Below are positions 17,259 through 25,734 of a stretch of 64,000 nucleotides of DNA, piece by piece. Below the pieces are notes generated by a model. That model worked only from the letters and a program-made list of their open reading frames with translations. It made no database searches and was not told where the DNA came from. Positions within the stretch are counted from its first letter, which is position 1. The number at the start of each line of letters is the position of its first letter. This stretch comes from Halobacillus litoralis. GTDB taxonomy: Bacteria > Bacillota > Bacilli > Bacillales > Halobacillaceae. Location: assembly GCF_020524085.2 (NCBI RefSeq), contig NZ_CP129016.1, forward strand, positions 2,040,001-2,104,000, written 5' to 3'. A program made the position numbers and the translations under genes.

Positions 17259-17289
17259 AAGAGCCCTGACCAGGGCTCTTTTATTTGTC
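17250..17289. terminator. Bidirectional terminator shared by moaB and uspA
   Basis: A 19-bp perfect inverted repeat (GACAAATAAAAGAGCCCTG at 17250-17268 against 17271-17289). The outer part encodes the last codons and stop (DK-stop) of both convergent genes. Confidence 0.9.
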
Positions 17290-17746
17290 TTGGCTTTCTT
17301 CTGTGTCATCCGGTCGGACAACAAGTACATCGCAAGTAGCGTATCTTGTGATGTGCTCGGACACACTCCCGATAAAGAAACGTTCCATTGCATTCAATCC
17401 TGTTGCACCGCAGATGATTAGGTCGGCATTATATTTCGGAGCGACATCTTTAGCAATTTTTACTTTTGGAGAACCGTATTCAATGTCAACCACTACATTT
17501 TTCACACCGGCTTTTTTTTGCTTTTTCCTGGTAGTCATTTAATAATTCGGTCGCATATTGTTCCGCGCGGATCGCAAGGGAACGGTCATAGGCTTCTACG
17601 GTCGCAAAGGCTCGTGTATCCACCACGTGAGCTAAAACCAGTTTCGCCTCATTCCGGTTCGCAATGTCAATGGCTTTATTGAATGCCACTTCTGCCGTTA
17701 CAGAACCGTCGACCGCCACAACAATATCCTTATATTCAAAAGTCAT
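17281..17746 (-). pseudogene. Universal stress protein UspA, frameshift at an A8 tract
   Basis: On the minus strand the N-terminal half (MTFEYKDIVVAVDGSVTAEV) and the C-terminal half (ADLIICGATGLNAMERFFIG, the ATP-binding G-x2-G-x9-G region, then SVSEHITRYATCDVLVV) lie in different frames. They join at a T8 run on the plus strand (17512-17519). Seven A instead of eight restores a standard Usp of about 154 residues. This is the same change as in the neighbouring moaB. ATG 17746 has GAGGAGG upstream and an extended -10 TGATATAAT at 17778-17786. Usp proteins bind ATP and support stress survival. Real mutation or homopolymer error. Confidence 0.88.
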
Positions 17747-17863
17747 GCTTGATGCCTCCTCTCTTTTCTATATCATTATTATATCATGCCAGTTTGTTGG
17801 ATAGTCGGGCAATTCATGCATAATTATAACAATTTTTCGAAAACTAAACAGGGAGGTGGTCAC

Positions 17864-17980
17864 ATGAAGAAACCGAAGAATCCAATGGAAAAAGAAAAAG
17901 AAATGCAAAAGGAACAACAACTCATGCAGTCGATAAATGAAAGTTACCAATCAGGATATAAGAAAAAAGATAAACGTTAA
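17864..17980 (+). CDS. Small basic/hydrophilic protein, 38 residues
   Basis: ATG 17864 has GGGAGGTGG at ideal distance, and a plausible promoter lies at 17797-17826 (TTGGAT, 18 bp, TAATTA). The product is highly charged (Lys, Glu, Gln, Met) with a predicted short helix and a C-terminal YKKKDKR. There is no membrane segment or cysteine. It is not recognised. It has small-protein features like some sporulation or stress peptides, but nothing in the sequence fixes a role. Convergent with the NCS1 permease downstream. Confidence 0.55.
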   Translation: MKKPKNPMEKEKEMQKEQQLMQSINESYQSGYKKKDKR

Positions 17981-17983
17981 TAA

Positions 17984-18013
17984 AAGCCCCAGCAGCTTTA
18001 AGCTGCTTGGGTA
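17984..18013 (-). terminator. Terminator of the NCS1 permease gene
   Basis: AGCAGC-TTAAA-GCTGCT stem extended by G/C pairs. On the minus strand it is followed by CTTTTATT, close after the permease stop. Confidence 0.65.
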
Positions 18014-18016
18014 CTT

Positions 18017-19334
18017 CTATGATCTTCTTTTTATAAAAAATGGGTAAATGGTGAAGATGACTAAGAACGTTAAGAACCCTGGAGACCATGCATCAGGAAG
18101 AAGGAAATAAAGTAGGCTTCCTGTCATTATTGCTCCCATAGCCAAGCAGTTCACATAACGGGGCTTCGTTAAAAGAATTAAATCTTCTTCGTTCAATCGG
18201 TTTCTCTTTACAATAAGGTAATCACTACAAATAACAGCTGAAATTGGAATGATCAAACCGCCAAGCAAAGAGATGAATGATTCTGCTTCATTTACAAGGG
18301 CGGGGAAGCCACTAAGGAACACACCTACTGAGCCGAAAGCAACCGCCGCTTGAACTCTAGAGAGTTTGGGGAAGGTATTCAAAAGGCTGAACCCTCCTGT
18401 GTAAGCATTACTGACATTAATGCTGACCATAGAAATGATGGCGGTTGCAGTAATGATCGCTATAAGAAGCGGAGAATTCGTCAAGTCAGTGGATGATACA
18501 TATGGGTTGATATCGTGAAATAAATAGGCGGATGCACACCCGATGACCGCTGTTATAAAGAAGCCGATTCCATTTCCGATTAGTAGTCCATAAAAACCAT
18601 GAGAAGGGGTTTTTGCATACCTTGTCATATCCGCTGATGCACTTACGCCTGATACATACTGCACAAAAGCAAGGCTTGCAAAGAATAACATGGAGGAGAA
18701 AGACCCTTCCAAACCTCCCATTTGAAGCATCAACAGTGAATCGGTTGTGTGATTTGTAGTAAAGTAAACATACAAGATCGTTGCTTCACCGATGAGTAAT
18801 AAAGGTAAAAAATAGCTCATGGCTTGTTTTACCGCATCAAAACCAACAATTGCAAGTGTAACCATGAGGATAGAAAGCGGAATAGAATAAACCCAAAATG
18901 GGAGTTCAATACCTGTTAAACGTAGTATCAATTGTTGGATGACATATGTACCACCAATGGTTTGTACACTGAACCAATAAAGAGAAGTGAGACTTCGAAT
19001 CGGTGCGGATAAAAAACGTGTCCCATTAACTCCAAGAATGGTACGTAATGCATATTGCGCCGGGATGCCGAGTCTTGCACCTGGTAAGGATAAAAATGAT
19101 ACAAGTAAGAAGCCGAGGAGGGCCCCGAGGCTTGTGGAGATGACACCTGTCCAGAAGGAAAGTCCACCTTCCAAGACAGCCAGTGCGGGCACAAGAAAGT
19201 TACCTGCGTTGGCAGCTATGGCAATCTGAATGAAAGCAAAGCGGTACCAGGGTGTATCCCCGTCGATCAGGAGGGACAGCTTCTAAACCATATTGTTCAA
19301 TCACACGTTTCCGTGGTGCATAAGCTTTCAACAC
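18017..19334 (-). pseudogene. NCS1-family cytosine/purine permease, frameshifted near the N-terminus
   Basis: The open part is an NCS1 (CodB-like) permease with about 12 hydrophobic segments: NAGNFLVPALAVLEGGLSFW, then GIPAQYALRTILGVNG and SLTSLYWFSVQTIGGTY. The true start is upstream at GTG 19334 (AAAGGA before it), coding VLKAYAPRKRVIEQYGLEAV and then PPDRRG in another frame. One extra base in the C4 run at 19258-19261 (G4 on the coding strand) explains the shift; removing it gives PPDRRDTPWYRFAF, a family-typical junction. It would import a nucleobase or related solute with H+ or Na+. No pathway gene lies next to it, so the substrate is not inferred. Confidence 0.78.
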
Positions 19335-19418
19335 ATTCACGTCCTTTCTGACCCAATCATTGTACAGAAAGGTGACTCAAGTGTAAATGAAAATGGAGAC
19401 TTAAGGAGGTTTGGGAAG

Positions 19419-20177
19419 ATGAAACATGCATTGATTACAGCTGGGACCAAGGGGCTTGGCAGGAAAGTAGCCGAACACATGTTGAAACAAAATCATTCCA
19501 TTACCGTTACATATAGAAATGATGAAGCTAAAGCCCTCACTTTACTCGATGATTTCCCGGGTGATCATGACAGAATACAAATCATACAGGCTGATGTGAC
19601 AGTTAAAGAAGACATCCATCGCCTTACAGAAAGTACACTGAAGCGCTTTGGAAGAGTAGATTATCTAATCAACAATGCAGGGCCTTATATTTTTGAACGG
19701 AAAAAGCTGATGGACTACACAGATGAGGAATGGAACTCGATGATTCGAGGGAATCTTGATGCTGTGTTTTATCTTATGAAAGCCACTATTCCTCATATGA
19801 GGAAGCAAAATTTCGGCAGGATCATTAATTATGGGTTCCAAGGTGCACAATCTGCCTCAGGGTGGATCTATCGTTCTGCTTTTGCTGCAGCAAAAGTTGG
19901 ACTTGTATCCCTGACTAAAACCATTGCCTATGAAGAAGCAGAATATGGCATCACATCAAATATGATATGTCCGGGAAACATAACAGGAGAGTGGAAGGAA
20001 TCGTGCATTGAGGTGAGCAGAAAAAGTAAAGATGAAGAAACCCCAATAGGACGTCCAGGAACAGGGGAAGATGTGGCACGAACCATTGCTTTTTTATGTG
20101 AAGAGGACTCGGATATGATTACGGGTACGATCTATGAAGTCACCGGAGGATTAGACGTTATACACAGACACCGGTAA
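19419..20177 (+). CDS. Atypical short-chain dehydrogenase/reductase, YtkK-like
   Basis: 252 residues with the SDR Rossmann fold: TAGTKGLG dinucleotide-binding motif at residues 6-13, NNAG at about 83-86 and a C-terminal TGTIYEVTGGLDVI. The catalytic Y-x3-K motif reads F-A-A-A-K (SAFAAAKVGLVSLTK), so Phe stands where the catalytic Tyr should be. The catalytic Ser position (IINYGFQGA) is also not Ser. It may bind NAD(P) without classical reductase chemistry. ATG 19419 has AAGGAGG 9 nt upstream. A YtkK-type SDR lies near ytkL in B. subtilis, which fits this neighbourhood. Confidence 0.78.
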   Translation: MKHALITAGTKGLGRKVAEHMLKQNHSITVTYRNDEAKALTLLDDFPGDHDRIQIIQADVTVKEDIHRLTESTLKRFGRVDYLINNAGPYIFERKKLMDYTDEEWNSMIRGNLDAVFYLMKATIPHMRKQNFGRIINYGFQGAQSASGWIYRSAFAAAKVGLVSLTKTIAYEEAEYGITSNMICPGNITGEWKESCIEVSRKSKDEETPIGRPGTGEDVARTIAFLCEEDSDMITGTIYEVTGGLDVIHRHR

Positions 20178-20228
20178 TGGATGTGGAAATGGTCAATCCT
20201 GGAGTATTTCCATCACATTTAAAAGATT

Positions 20229-20237
20229 TGGTACAAT
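20229..20237 (+). promoter_or_regulatory. Extended -10 element of the ald promoter
   Basis: TGGTACAAT is an extended -10 (TGn plus TACAAT). The -35 region is poor, TTCCAT at 18 bp. It lies 77 nt before the ald start. Confidence 0.5.
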
Positions 20238-20313
20238 GGAAGGGCTTTCTTTTGTTAGTAGTTGTTTTGTTTGAGACCCATTACGAGAAACAGCATAAGG
20301 AGGTAGGGTTGCG

Positions 20314-21432
20314 GTGAAGATAGGTGTACCAAAAGAAGTGAAAAATAATGAGAACCGTATAGCAATGACGCCTGCAGGAGTGGTCAGCTTAACCAATGCA
20401 GGACATGAAGTGTTTGTAGAATCAGGTGCAGGATTAGGCTCAGGATTCACTGATGATCAATACAAAGAAGCAGGTGCTTCAATCGTTGAGTCAGCTCAGA
20501 AAGCATGGAGTCAGGAAATGGTCATGAAAGTGAAAGAACCTGTTCCGGAAGAGTACGATTATTTTTATGAAGGTTTAATCCTATTCACTTATTTACACTT
20601 AGCGCCGGAAGCTGAATTGACAAAGGCTCTCGTGAATAAGAAAGTAATTTCAATTGCATATGAGACCGTCCAATCACCGAATGGATCATTACCGCTTTTA
20701 ACACCGATGAGTGAAGTAGCAGGAAGGATGGCTTCCCAAATCGGCGCTCAATACCTGGAAAAATCAAAGGGTGGAAAAGGAATTCTGTTAGGAGGCATCC
20801 CGGGTGTAAGACGCGGAAGAGTCACTGTTATCGGTGGAGGCGTTGTAGGTACAAATGCAGCTAAGATTGCCATGGGACTCGGAGCGGATGTCACCATCAT
20901 TGACCTGAACCCTGAACGGCTGCGCCAGCTTGATGATATTTTTGGTTCTGATATCAACACGTTGATGTCGAACCCGCTTAATATTCAGGAGGCCTTGGAA
21001 GAGTCTGATCTAGTTATTGGAGCTGTTCTTATTCCGGGAGCTAAAGCGCCAAGCCTTGTTACAGAAGATATGGTCAAATCAATGAAAGAAGGATCTGTCA
21101 TTGTGGATGTAGCCATTGATCAGGGAGGTATTTTCGAAACGACCGATCGAATCACCACTCATGATGACCCTACTTATGAAAAACATGGGGTGCTTCACTA
21201 TGCAGTAGCAAACATGCCGGGTGCCGTTCCAAGGACGTCCACCATCGGTTTAACGAATGTAACCGTTCCTTACGCTCTTCAGTTAGCGAATAAGGGGTAT
21301 GTGAGGGCGTGTCAGGAAAATGGGGCGCTTTATAAGGGACTAAACACGCTTGGTGGACATGTGACCTACAAAGCGGTCGCTGAAGCTCAAGGTCTTGAAT
21401 ATACAGATGCCAAGCAACTTTTTAATAAATAA
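20314..21432 (+). CDS. ald: Alanine dehydrogenase
   Basis: 372 residues, the usual size. It catalyses the NAD-linked conversion of L-alanine to pyruvate and ammonia, used in alanine catabolism and during sporulation and germination. It begins [20 protein letters not shown], with substrate residues Arg15 and Lys75-type positions in MKVKEP. The NAD-binding [20 protein letters not shown] and the DQGGIFETT catalytic segment are present. GTG 20314 has AAGGAGG upstream. Monocistronic, with a strong terminator, and directly followed by repeat copy B. Confidence 0.96.
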   Translation: MKIGVPKEVKNNENRIAMTPAGVVSLTNAGHEVFVESGAGLGSGFTDDQYKEAGASIVESAQKAWSQEMVMKVKEPVPEEYDYFYEGLILFTYLHLAPEAELTKALVNKKVISIAYETVQSPNGSLPLLTPMSEVAGRMASQIGAQYLEKSKGGKGILLGGIPGVRRGRVTVIGGGVVGTNAAKIAMGLGADVTIIDLNPERLRQLDDIFGSDINTLMSNPLNIQEALEESDLVIGAVLIPGAKAPSLVTEDMVKSMKEGSVIVDVAIDQGGIFETTDRITTHDDPTYEKHGVLHYAVANMPGAVPRTSTIGLTNVTVPYALQLANKGYVRACQENGALYKGLNTLGGHVTYKAVAEAQGLEYTDAKQLFNK

Positions 21433-21438
21433 TGATTT

Positions 21439-21472
21439 AAAAAAGCGAGGACTTTACGTCCACGCTTTTTTT
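21439..21472 (+). terminator. Terminator of ald
   Basis: AAAAGCG-A-GGAC / GTCC-A-CGCTTTT stem (21439-21452 / 21458-21472), loop TTTAC, ending in a T7 run. Confidence 0.88.
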
Positions 21473-21501
21473 CATAGTCCTAAACCATTCTTACGCCATA
21501 T

Positions 21502-21713
21502 AGCAGGATTGTGGAAGATTTGATTTCGATACTTATGTTGAGTGGGTGGGGCGGAGGGGAATGACTCGCTTTCCGCGGGAGCGCGATGAGCCTCCTCAGG
21601 CTGACGCCTTGCGGGGGGCTCACCAAGCACTCTTTTCCCGCAGGAGTCTCGTCATTCCCCTCCGCCCCTTTGCTATATCAGTGTCTCGAAACCACTTCCC
21701 GAATAATCAGCTA
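21502..21713 (-). repeat. Repeat copy B of the palindromic element
   Basis: About 210 bp in minus orientation. The core is closed by a perfect 18-bp inverted repeat GGGGCGGAGGGGAATGAC (21548-21565) against 21651-21668. Inside are GAGACTCCTGCGGGAAAA and GAGGAGGCTCA motifs. The outer ends are GTGGTTTCGAGA (left, 21683-21694 on the minus strand) and TATCGAAATCAAATCTTCCA (right). It is strikingly similar to copy D at 51.3 kb. No transposase is encoded. Confidence 0.85.
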
Positions 21714-21829
21714 TTCAGCTTGATGAGAGGATTAGGATACAACTCCATGCATAGGTATCTGAATCCCTAAAGCTTGAGACAAAGCGTTTTATGCTTTAAC
21801 AATCGGTGTAACGGAAGACAATCCAACTT

Positions 21830-22056
21830 GGTAAAGGGTTCGTATCTCACAAACATCTGAATGGGGTGGTGGGAATCTGCGAGACTCCCGTGGGAAAAGG
21901 AGATAGGCGAGATCCCTTAGTGCTTCAGACCGCCCGAGGAAGCTCGCCACTCCCCCACAGGAAAGCGAGTAGCTTCCCGGCCACCCCTGATGCTCATGTT
22001 GGGCAACGACCCCCGAGAACATTTCGAAACTGAGTTCCACAATTGGGAGCTTTAGT
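21830..22056 (+). repeat. Repeat copy C, divergent copy of the palindromic element
   Basis: Plus orientation, more diverged. The core keeps GAGACTCC-GTGGGAAAAG, CCGAGGAAGCTCGC and CAGGAAAGCGAG. The right end TTTCGAAACTGAGTTCCACA, then GGGAGCTTTAGT (22045-22056), matches copies A and D closely. Together with copy B it fills the 612-bp gap between ald and the transporter gene; nothing else is seen there. Confidence 0.75.
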
Positions 22057-22084
22057 TGAATAATTGGTTGTTAACTGTAGTCTT

Positions 22085-23053
22085 TTAGGCTGATTTGATA
22101 TGGTTCTTATTTGTATCTTTTGTGTCTGCATCTTTCTGTTTTCTAAAGATGGTTGCAAGGATCGGGCCTGAGATGTTGTGCCAAACACTGAAAATAGCGC
22201 TGGGTACAGCAGCGAGCGGGTTGAAGTGAACTGCTGCGAGAGATGCGCCAAGGCCGGAGTTTTGCATACCAACCTCAATAGAAATGGCTCGTTGTTTTGC
22301 CGGCTCCATGTTGAACAACTTTCCTAAACCGTAGCCTGCTAAATAACCGAGGAGGTTATGGACGACGACGATTGCGAATATAGCTGCTCCTGTCTCGGCA
22401 ATTTGAGATTGATTGACACTTACAACTGCTGCGACGATGGCTACTATACTAATAACCGATATAAGTGGCAGGGCTTTGACTGTCGCTTGTACTTTTTTCT
22501 TGAATATGGATTGCACGATAAGACCTAGAATAATCGGCACAAGAACGACCTTAACGATGGAGACGAAAAGATCTCCTGCTGAAACCGGAAGCCACTGGCT
22601 AGCAAACACCAAAACGAGTAACGGGGTGAAGAGAGGGGCCAACAGGGTGGATACAGCTGTAATTGAAACAGAAAGAGCGGTATCGCCTTTGGAGAGATAC
22701 GTCATAACATTGGAAGAAGTCCCTCCTGGACAACATCCCACAAGAATGACACCGACCGCTACTTCTGGTGAAACGGGAAGGATTGTGACTAATAGAAAAG
22801 CGAGAAGCGGCATAAGCGTAAACTGTGCTCCCACACCGATCGCTACATCTTTCGGTCGTTTGAAAACTTCATGGAAGTCTTGTTTAGACAGAGTCAATCC
22901 CATTCCAAACATGATAATCCCTAATAAGGGAACAATATATGGGGCGATCCATGTAAATCCTCCTGGGAGAAAAAAAGATAAGGCCGCAAAAAGAAGGACC
23001 CATATAGCGAAGGTGCTGCCCGCAAATTGACTTATTCTTTCTAATGTTTTCAT
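22085..23053 (-). CDS. Bile acid:sodium symporter (BASS) family transporter
   Basis: 322 residues with about 9-10 transmembrane helices. Family hallmarks are GCCPGGTSSNVMTYLSKGD and EVGMQNSGLGASLA, the two crossed, broken-helix motifs that form the Na+ and substrate sites. Bacterial members import keto acids such as pantoate or other organic anions with Na+, and B. subtilis YocS is a homologue. The substrate is not determined by sequence. ATG 23053 has AAGGAG upstream. It is divergent from the PspA operon. A hydrophilic tail (KDADTKDTNKN) ends the protein. Confidence 0.87.
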   Translation of the reverse strand: MKTLERISQFAGSTFAIWVLLFAALSFFLPGGFTWIAPYIVPLLGIIMFGMGLTLSKQDFHEVFKRPKDVAIGVGAQFTLMPLLAFLLVTILPVSPEVAVGVILVGCCPGGTSSNVMTYLSKGDTALSVSITAVSTLLAPLFTPLLVLVFASQWLPVSAGDLFVSIVKVVLVPIILGLIVQSIFKKKVQATVKALPLISVISIVAIVAAVVSVNQSQIAETGAAIFAIVVVHNLLGYLAGYGLGKLFNMEPAKQRAISIEVGMQNSGLGASLAAVHFNPLAAVPSAIFSVWHNISGPILATIFRKQKDADTKDTNKNHIKSA

Positions 23054-23206
23054 TCAATTCAACTCCTTATGTAAAAAGATATTTTCTGATTATACGCTCT
23101 TTTCAGAAAAAACAAAGGATTAACGACCAGAAAAAAATGAAAAAAACATGAAATGAGCAAGGATTTGAGATTCCTTAAGATCATGCGTAAAATAAAAAGA
23201 AAAAAG

Positions 23207-23233
23207 TGAAACCTTTTAAGAACTTATTGCGTA
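23207..23233 (+). promoter_or_regulatory. ECF sigma-W-type promoter of the PspA operon
   Basis: TGAAAC (23207-23212), 17 bp, CGTA (23230-23233) matches the sigma-W consensus TGAAAC-N16/17-CGTA. The start codon is about 40 nt beyond. In B. subtilis the pspA operon (ydjFGHI) is a sigma-W target. Confidence 0.75.
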
Positions 23234-23275
23234 CATACAGGTACACAGGGTCACAGTTGAAGGAGAGGTGAAGAT

Positions 23276-23788
23276 TTGGGTTTCTTTTCTAGATTGTTTT
23301 CGAAAAATGAGAAGCAGGCACCAGAAGTGAAAGAGCGAACACCATTGAATATCCAAGTCGGGGACATTGTCACATACGATCTTGTGGATTATGAAGTTGT
23401 TGGGAAAATTACGTATCGTGACGGAGGTTACGAGTGGTTCTCTTATCAGCTATTGGAAGGGAATCAAACAAAGTGGCTGGCAGCTGAAATGGATGATGAG
23501 CTGGAATTAGGGGTGTATGAGACGGTCAAACTCCCTGTATCCATGCCCTTCCCTGAGAAACTTGAGTATGAGGGCCAAACCTTCTTCAAAGATGAAGAAG
23601 GAGAAGCGCGGGTTACGGGAGAAGGAAGAAGTACGAACATTAATGGGCGTACCTCCCGATATGCGGAGTATATCTCAGAAGATGAAGAGACGTATTTAAG
23701 CCTTGAATCATGGGGCAGTGAAGTAGAAGTCAGTGTAGGGTATGACATAGAAGCCTATGAAATCAAAATCCTGGCAGGTTCAAAATAA
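23276..23788 (+). CDS. DUF4178-domain protein
   Basis: 170 residues, cytosolic, beta-rich (NIQVGDIVTYDLVDYEVVGK, YRDGGYEWFSYQLLE, WLAAEMDDELELGVYETV), with features of DUF4178. The function is unknown. Related domains recur beside PspA, DUF350 and spermidine-synthase-like genes in other bacteria, so it probably belongs to an envelope-stress module. The TTG start is supported by GGAGAGGTG just upstream. First gene of the operon, 12 nt before pspA. The N-terminal MGFFSRLFSKN resembles a short amphipathic membrane-contact helix, like that of PspA. Confidence 0.75.
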   Translation: MGFFSRLFSKNEKQAPEVKERTPLNIQVGDIVTYDLVDYEVVGKITYRDGGYEWFSYQLLEGNQTKWLAAEMDDELELGVYETVKLPVSMPFPEKLEYEGQTFFKDEEGEARVTGEGRSTNINGRTSRYAEYISEDEETYLSLESWGSEVEVSVGYDIEAYEIKILAGSK

Positions 23789-23800
23789 GGAGGAAGAAAA

Positions 23801-24472
23801 ATGTTTAAATTTTTTAATCGTGTAAAGACAGTCGTAGGTTCAGAGTTAAACGCTATGTTGGATAAAGCAGAAGACCCTGTGAAAATGCTTGATCAATTCA
23901 TGCGTGATATGGAGAATGACATCCGTGAAGCTGAAAGTGCGGTAGCCAAGCAGATTGCTAACGAGAAAATGTTGAAACGAAAATACGATGACTCTCAGGC
24001 TCTTGTAGATAAGCGGATGCAGCAGGCAGAGAAAGCCATTGAAGCAGGAAATGAAGATTTGGCTCGTCGTGCCTTGGAAGATAAGAAGAACCATCAGGAT
24101 CAGGCAGATCAATTCAAGGCTTCCTGGGAGCGTGCTCAACAGGATGCGAATAACCTTCGTCAAAAGCTCGATGAAATGAAGAAGGAATATCAGGAAATGA
24201 AATTGAAGAAAGATTCCTTGAAAGCACGTGCCGAATCTGCGAAAACACGTACTAAAATGAACCGTACCATGTCGAACATCGGCGGAGATCAGTCACGCCA
24301 AGGTTTTGAACGTATGGAAGAAAAAGTCATGCACTATGAAGCAGAAGCTGAAACGAGTGAGGATATGTCTTCACAATCCCGCTCCTTAGACGATGAATTT
24401 GAAGATTTGGATAACAAAGGCAGTGTAGACAGTGAATTGGAAGCGCTGAAGAAAAAGATGAACAAAGAGTAA
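23801..24472 (+). CDS. pspA: PspA/IM30 family membrane-stress protein
   Basis: 223 residues, almost entirely coiled-coil. The N-terminal amphipathic helix MFKFFNRVKTVVGSELNAML contacts the membrane, followed by the family region KAEDPVKMLDQFMRDMENDI. PspA proteins oligomerise into ESCRT-III-like helices that shield damaged membranes and limit proton leak. The RBS AAGGAGG overlaps the end of the previous gene's spacing. No pspF or pspBC is present; as in Firmicutes, control is likely by an ECF sigma factor. A 162-nt gap with two hairpins separates it from the next gene. Confidence 0.92.
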   Translation: MFKFFNRVKTVVGSELNAMLDKAEDPVKMLDQFMRDMENDIREAESAVAKQIANEKMLKRKYDDSQALVDKRMQQAEKAIEAGNEDLARRALEDKKNHQDQADQFKASWERAQQDANNLRQKLDEMKKEYQEMKLKKDSLKARAESAKTRTKMNRTMSNIGGDQSRQGFERMEEKVMHYEAEAETSEDMSSQSRSLDDEFEDLDNKGSVDSELEALKKKMNKE

Positions 24473-24488
24473 TCTCTGGTCTAACATT

Positions 24489-24609
24489 CGTGCCTGGCTT
24501 AGTGGTCAGGCACGGCTGTTTTATGGACTGGAAAATAACAAATTCCGAGTCGTGGATGGATTGCCTTACTATTGACATCCGGCTTTAGCGCTCAGTGTAA
24601 CCTGAGCGA
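24489..24609 (+). other. Two hairpins in the pspA to DUF4247 gap
   Basis: CGTGCCTG (24489-24496) pairs with CAGGCACG (24507-24514), followed by GCTGTTTTAT: a weak terminator or processing site. A second hairpin, CGCTCAG-TGTAAC-CTGAGCG, lies just before the next ribosome binding site. A weak promoter-like TTGACA (24572-24577), 18 bp, TGTAAC lies between. They could lower expression of the distal genes relative to pspA. Confidence 0.5.
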
Positions 24610-24634
24610 TTGTTATGTGGAAGGAGGATGTGTG

Positions 24635-25303
24635 TTGAAAGATTATGCAGGGATCATAGTCGTAGGAATCATTGCCTTTTTCTTATTGTTCAATGTATTC
24701 GGTGGGAATGACCAAAGAGGGATGTCCGGTTCTTATACCGAAGATACATATGGAGAACTACCTTCAGAGCCTGATCGGTCAGAGATACTAAGTGGGTTAG
24801 AAAATTCAGAAACAAACGATATCGAATCGCTGATTCAGAATCATTTCCCCTTATTGGATACAGTCCGATCTGATCAGGGCATCTCTAGAATTTATATGAC
24901 AAAAGAATTGTCGTTAACCGAGGTCTCAGATTCTTTGACCTCAGCTATTCCTCCTGAAGAAATAAGTGAAAGGCAGGAAAATAAGCAAGCTCTCATTTAT
25001 CCTGATCATTTTGTGATCCTCCAGGAAAGTACGGAAGAACCTGGGGTCATTACAATTGAACTTGCATCAGATGATTTTGTGAGAAATCATTATTCTCCCG
25101 GTTTCTTTAGTGGGTTATTTTTAGGATCTATTCTTAACCGTTCTTTGGGATCTAATGACTGGTATGAGCGCCGAAGGGCCAATTGTCAGCAAACAGGGAA
25201 CTGTTATGGTGGATATGGGATGTACGGGAATTATAATTCAGGTGGAACCACTTCTATGAGAGGGTCATCGAATCGTGGTGGAGGTCCTGGTACAGGAAAA
25301 TAA
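24635..25303 (+). CDS. DUF4247-like membrane-anchored protein
   Basis: 222 residues from TTG 24635 (AAGGAGG upstream). There is one N-terminal membrane helix at about residues 6-24, then an extracellular or cytosolic alpha/beta domain (residues about 60-165, ISRIYMTKELSLTEVSDSL, DHFVILQES). A second hydrophobic Phe/Gly patch (PGFFSGLFLGSILNRSLG) follows, then a Gly/Tyr/Asn-rich tail with two cysteines (NCQQTGNCYGGYGMYGNYN). The arrangement fits DUF4247, which keeps company with DUF350 and aminopropyltransferases. Function unknown; 14 nt before the DUF350 gene, so cotranscribed. Confidence 0.65.
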   Translation: MKDYAGIIVVGIIAFFLLFNVFGGNDQRGMSGSYTEDTYGELPSEPDRSEILSGLENSETNDIESLIQNHFPLLDTVRSDQGISRIYMTKELSLTEVSDSLTSAIPPEEISERQENKQALIYPDHFVILQESTEEPGVITIELASDDFVRNHYSPGFFSGLFLGSILNRSLGSNDWYERRRANCQQTGNCYGGYGMYGNYNSGGTTSMRGSSNRGGGPGTGK

Positions 25304-25317
25304 AGGAGGTTATCATT

Positions 25318-25713
25318 ATGGAACCATTTTTGGCTACGTTAGGTTATTTTGTAATGGCAATTGTGATTGTTGTAATTGGATTGGTTATCTTCGAATGGTT
25401 AACCAGGCAGTATAAGGATTGGGAAGAGGTAAAGCAAGGGAATCAGGCAGTGGCGATGTCAATTGCAGGAAAAATCATCGGCATATGTATTGTTCTGTCA
25501 TTCGCAATCTATCATAGTTTCACTGTATGGGATACGTTGATTTGGGGAGCGTACGGGGTTGTACTTCAAATGATTGCCTACCTATTGTTTGAATTGTTCA
25601 CACGCAAGTTTTCTGTAGAAACGAAATTAAAGGAAAATAATACAGCGGTCGGAATCATTACAATGGGTGTATCGATCGGTTTAGCTTTTGTTATCGGTGC
25701 GTCGATTACATAA
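25318..25713 (+). CDS. DUF350 (YjfL/UPF0719) membrane protein
   Basis: 131 residues with four transmembrane helices arranged as two repeated pairs, the typical DUF350 layout (residues about 8-28, 47-67, 75-95, 108-130). E. coli YjfL, in the yjfIJKLMC cluster with a PspA homologue (YjfJ), is the best known relative; its function is unknown. RBS AAGGAGG is 7-8 nt before ATG. It sits between the DUF4247-like gene and the polyamine-synthase-like gene. An intrinsic terminator follows 21 nt downstream. Confidence 0.85.
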   Translation: MEPFLATLGYFVMAIVIVVIGLVIFEWLTRQYKDWEEVKQGNQAVAMSIAGKIIGICIVLSFAIYHSFTVWDTLIWGAYGVVLQMIAYLLFELFTRKFSVETKLKENNTAVGIITMGVSIGLAFVIGASIT

Positions 25714-25734
25714 CGGCCTTGGAATATTTGAGAG

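Noticed and set aside
21546..21770. Open frames within the GC-rich repeats
   Set aside because: They arise from the palindromic composition of the element; no conserved protein is encoded.
22413..23030. A 205-codon open frame on the plus strand
   Set aside because: It is the antisense shadow of the BASS transporter gene, with a Thr/Arg-rich composition and no ribosome binding site.
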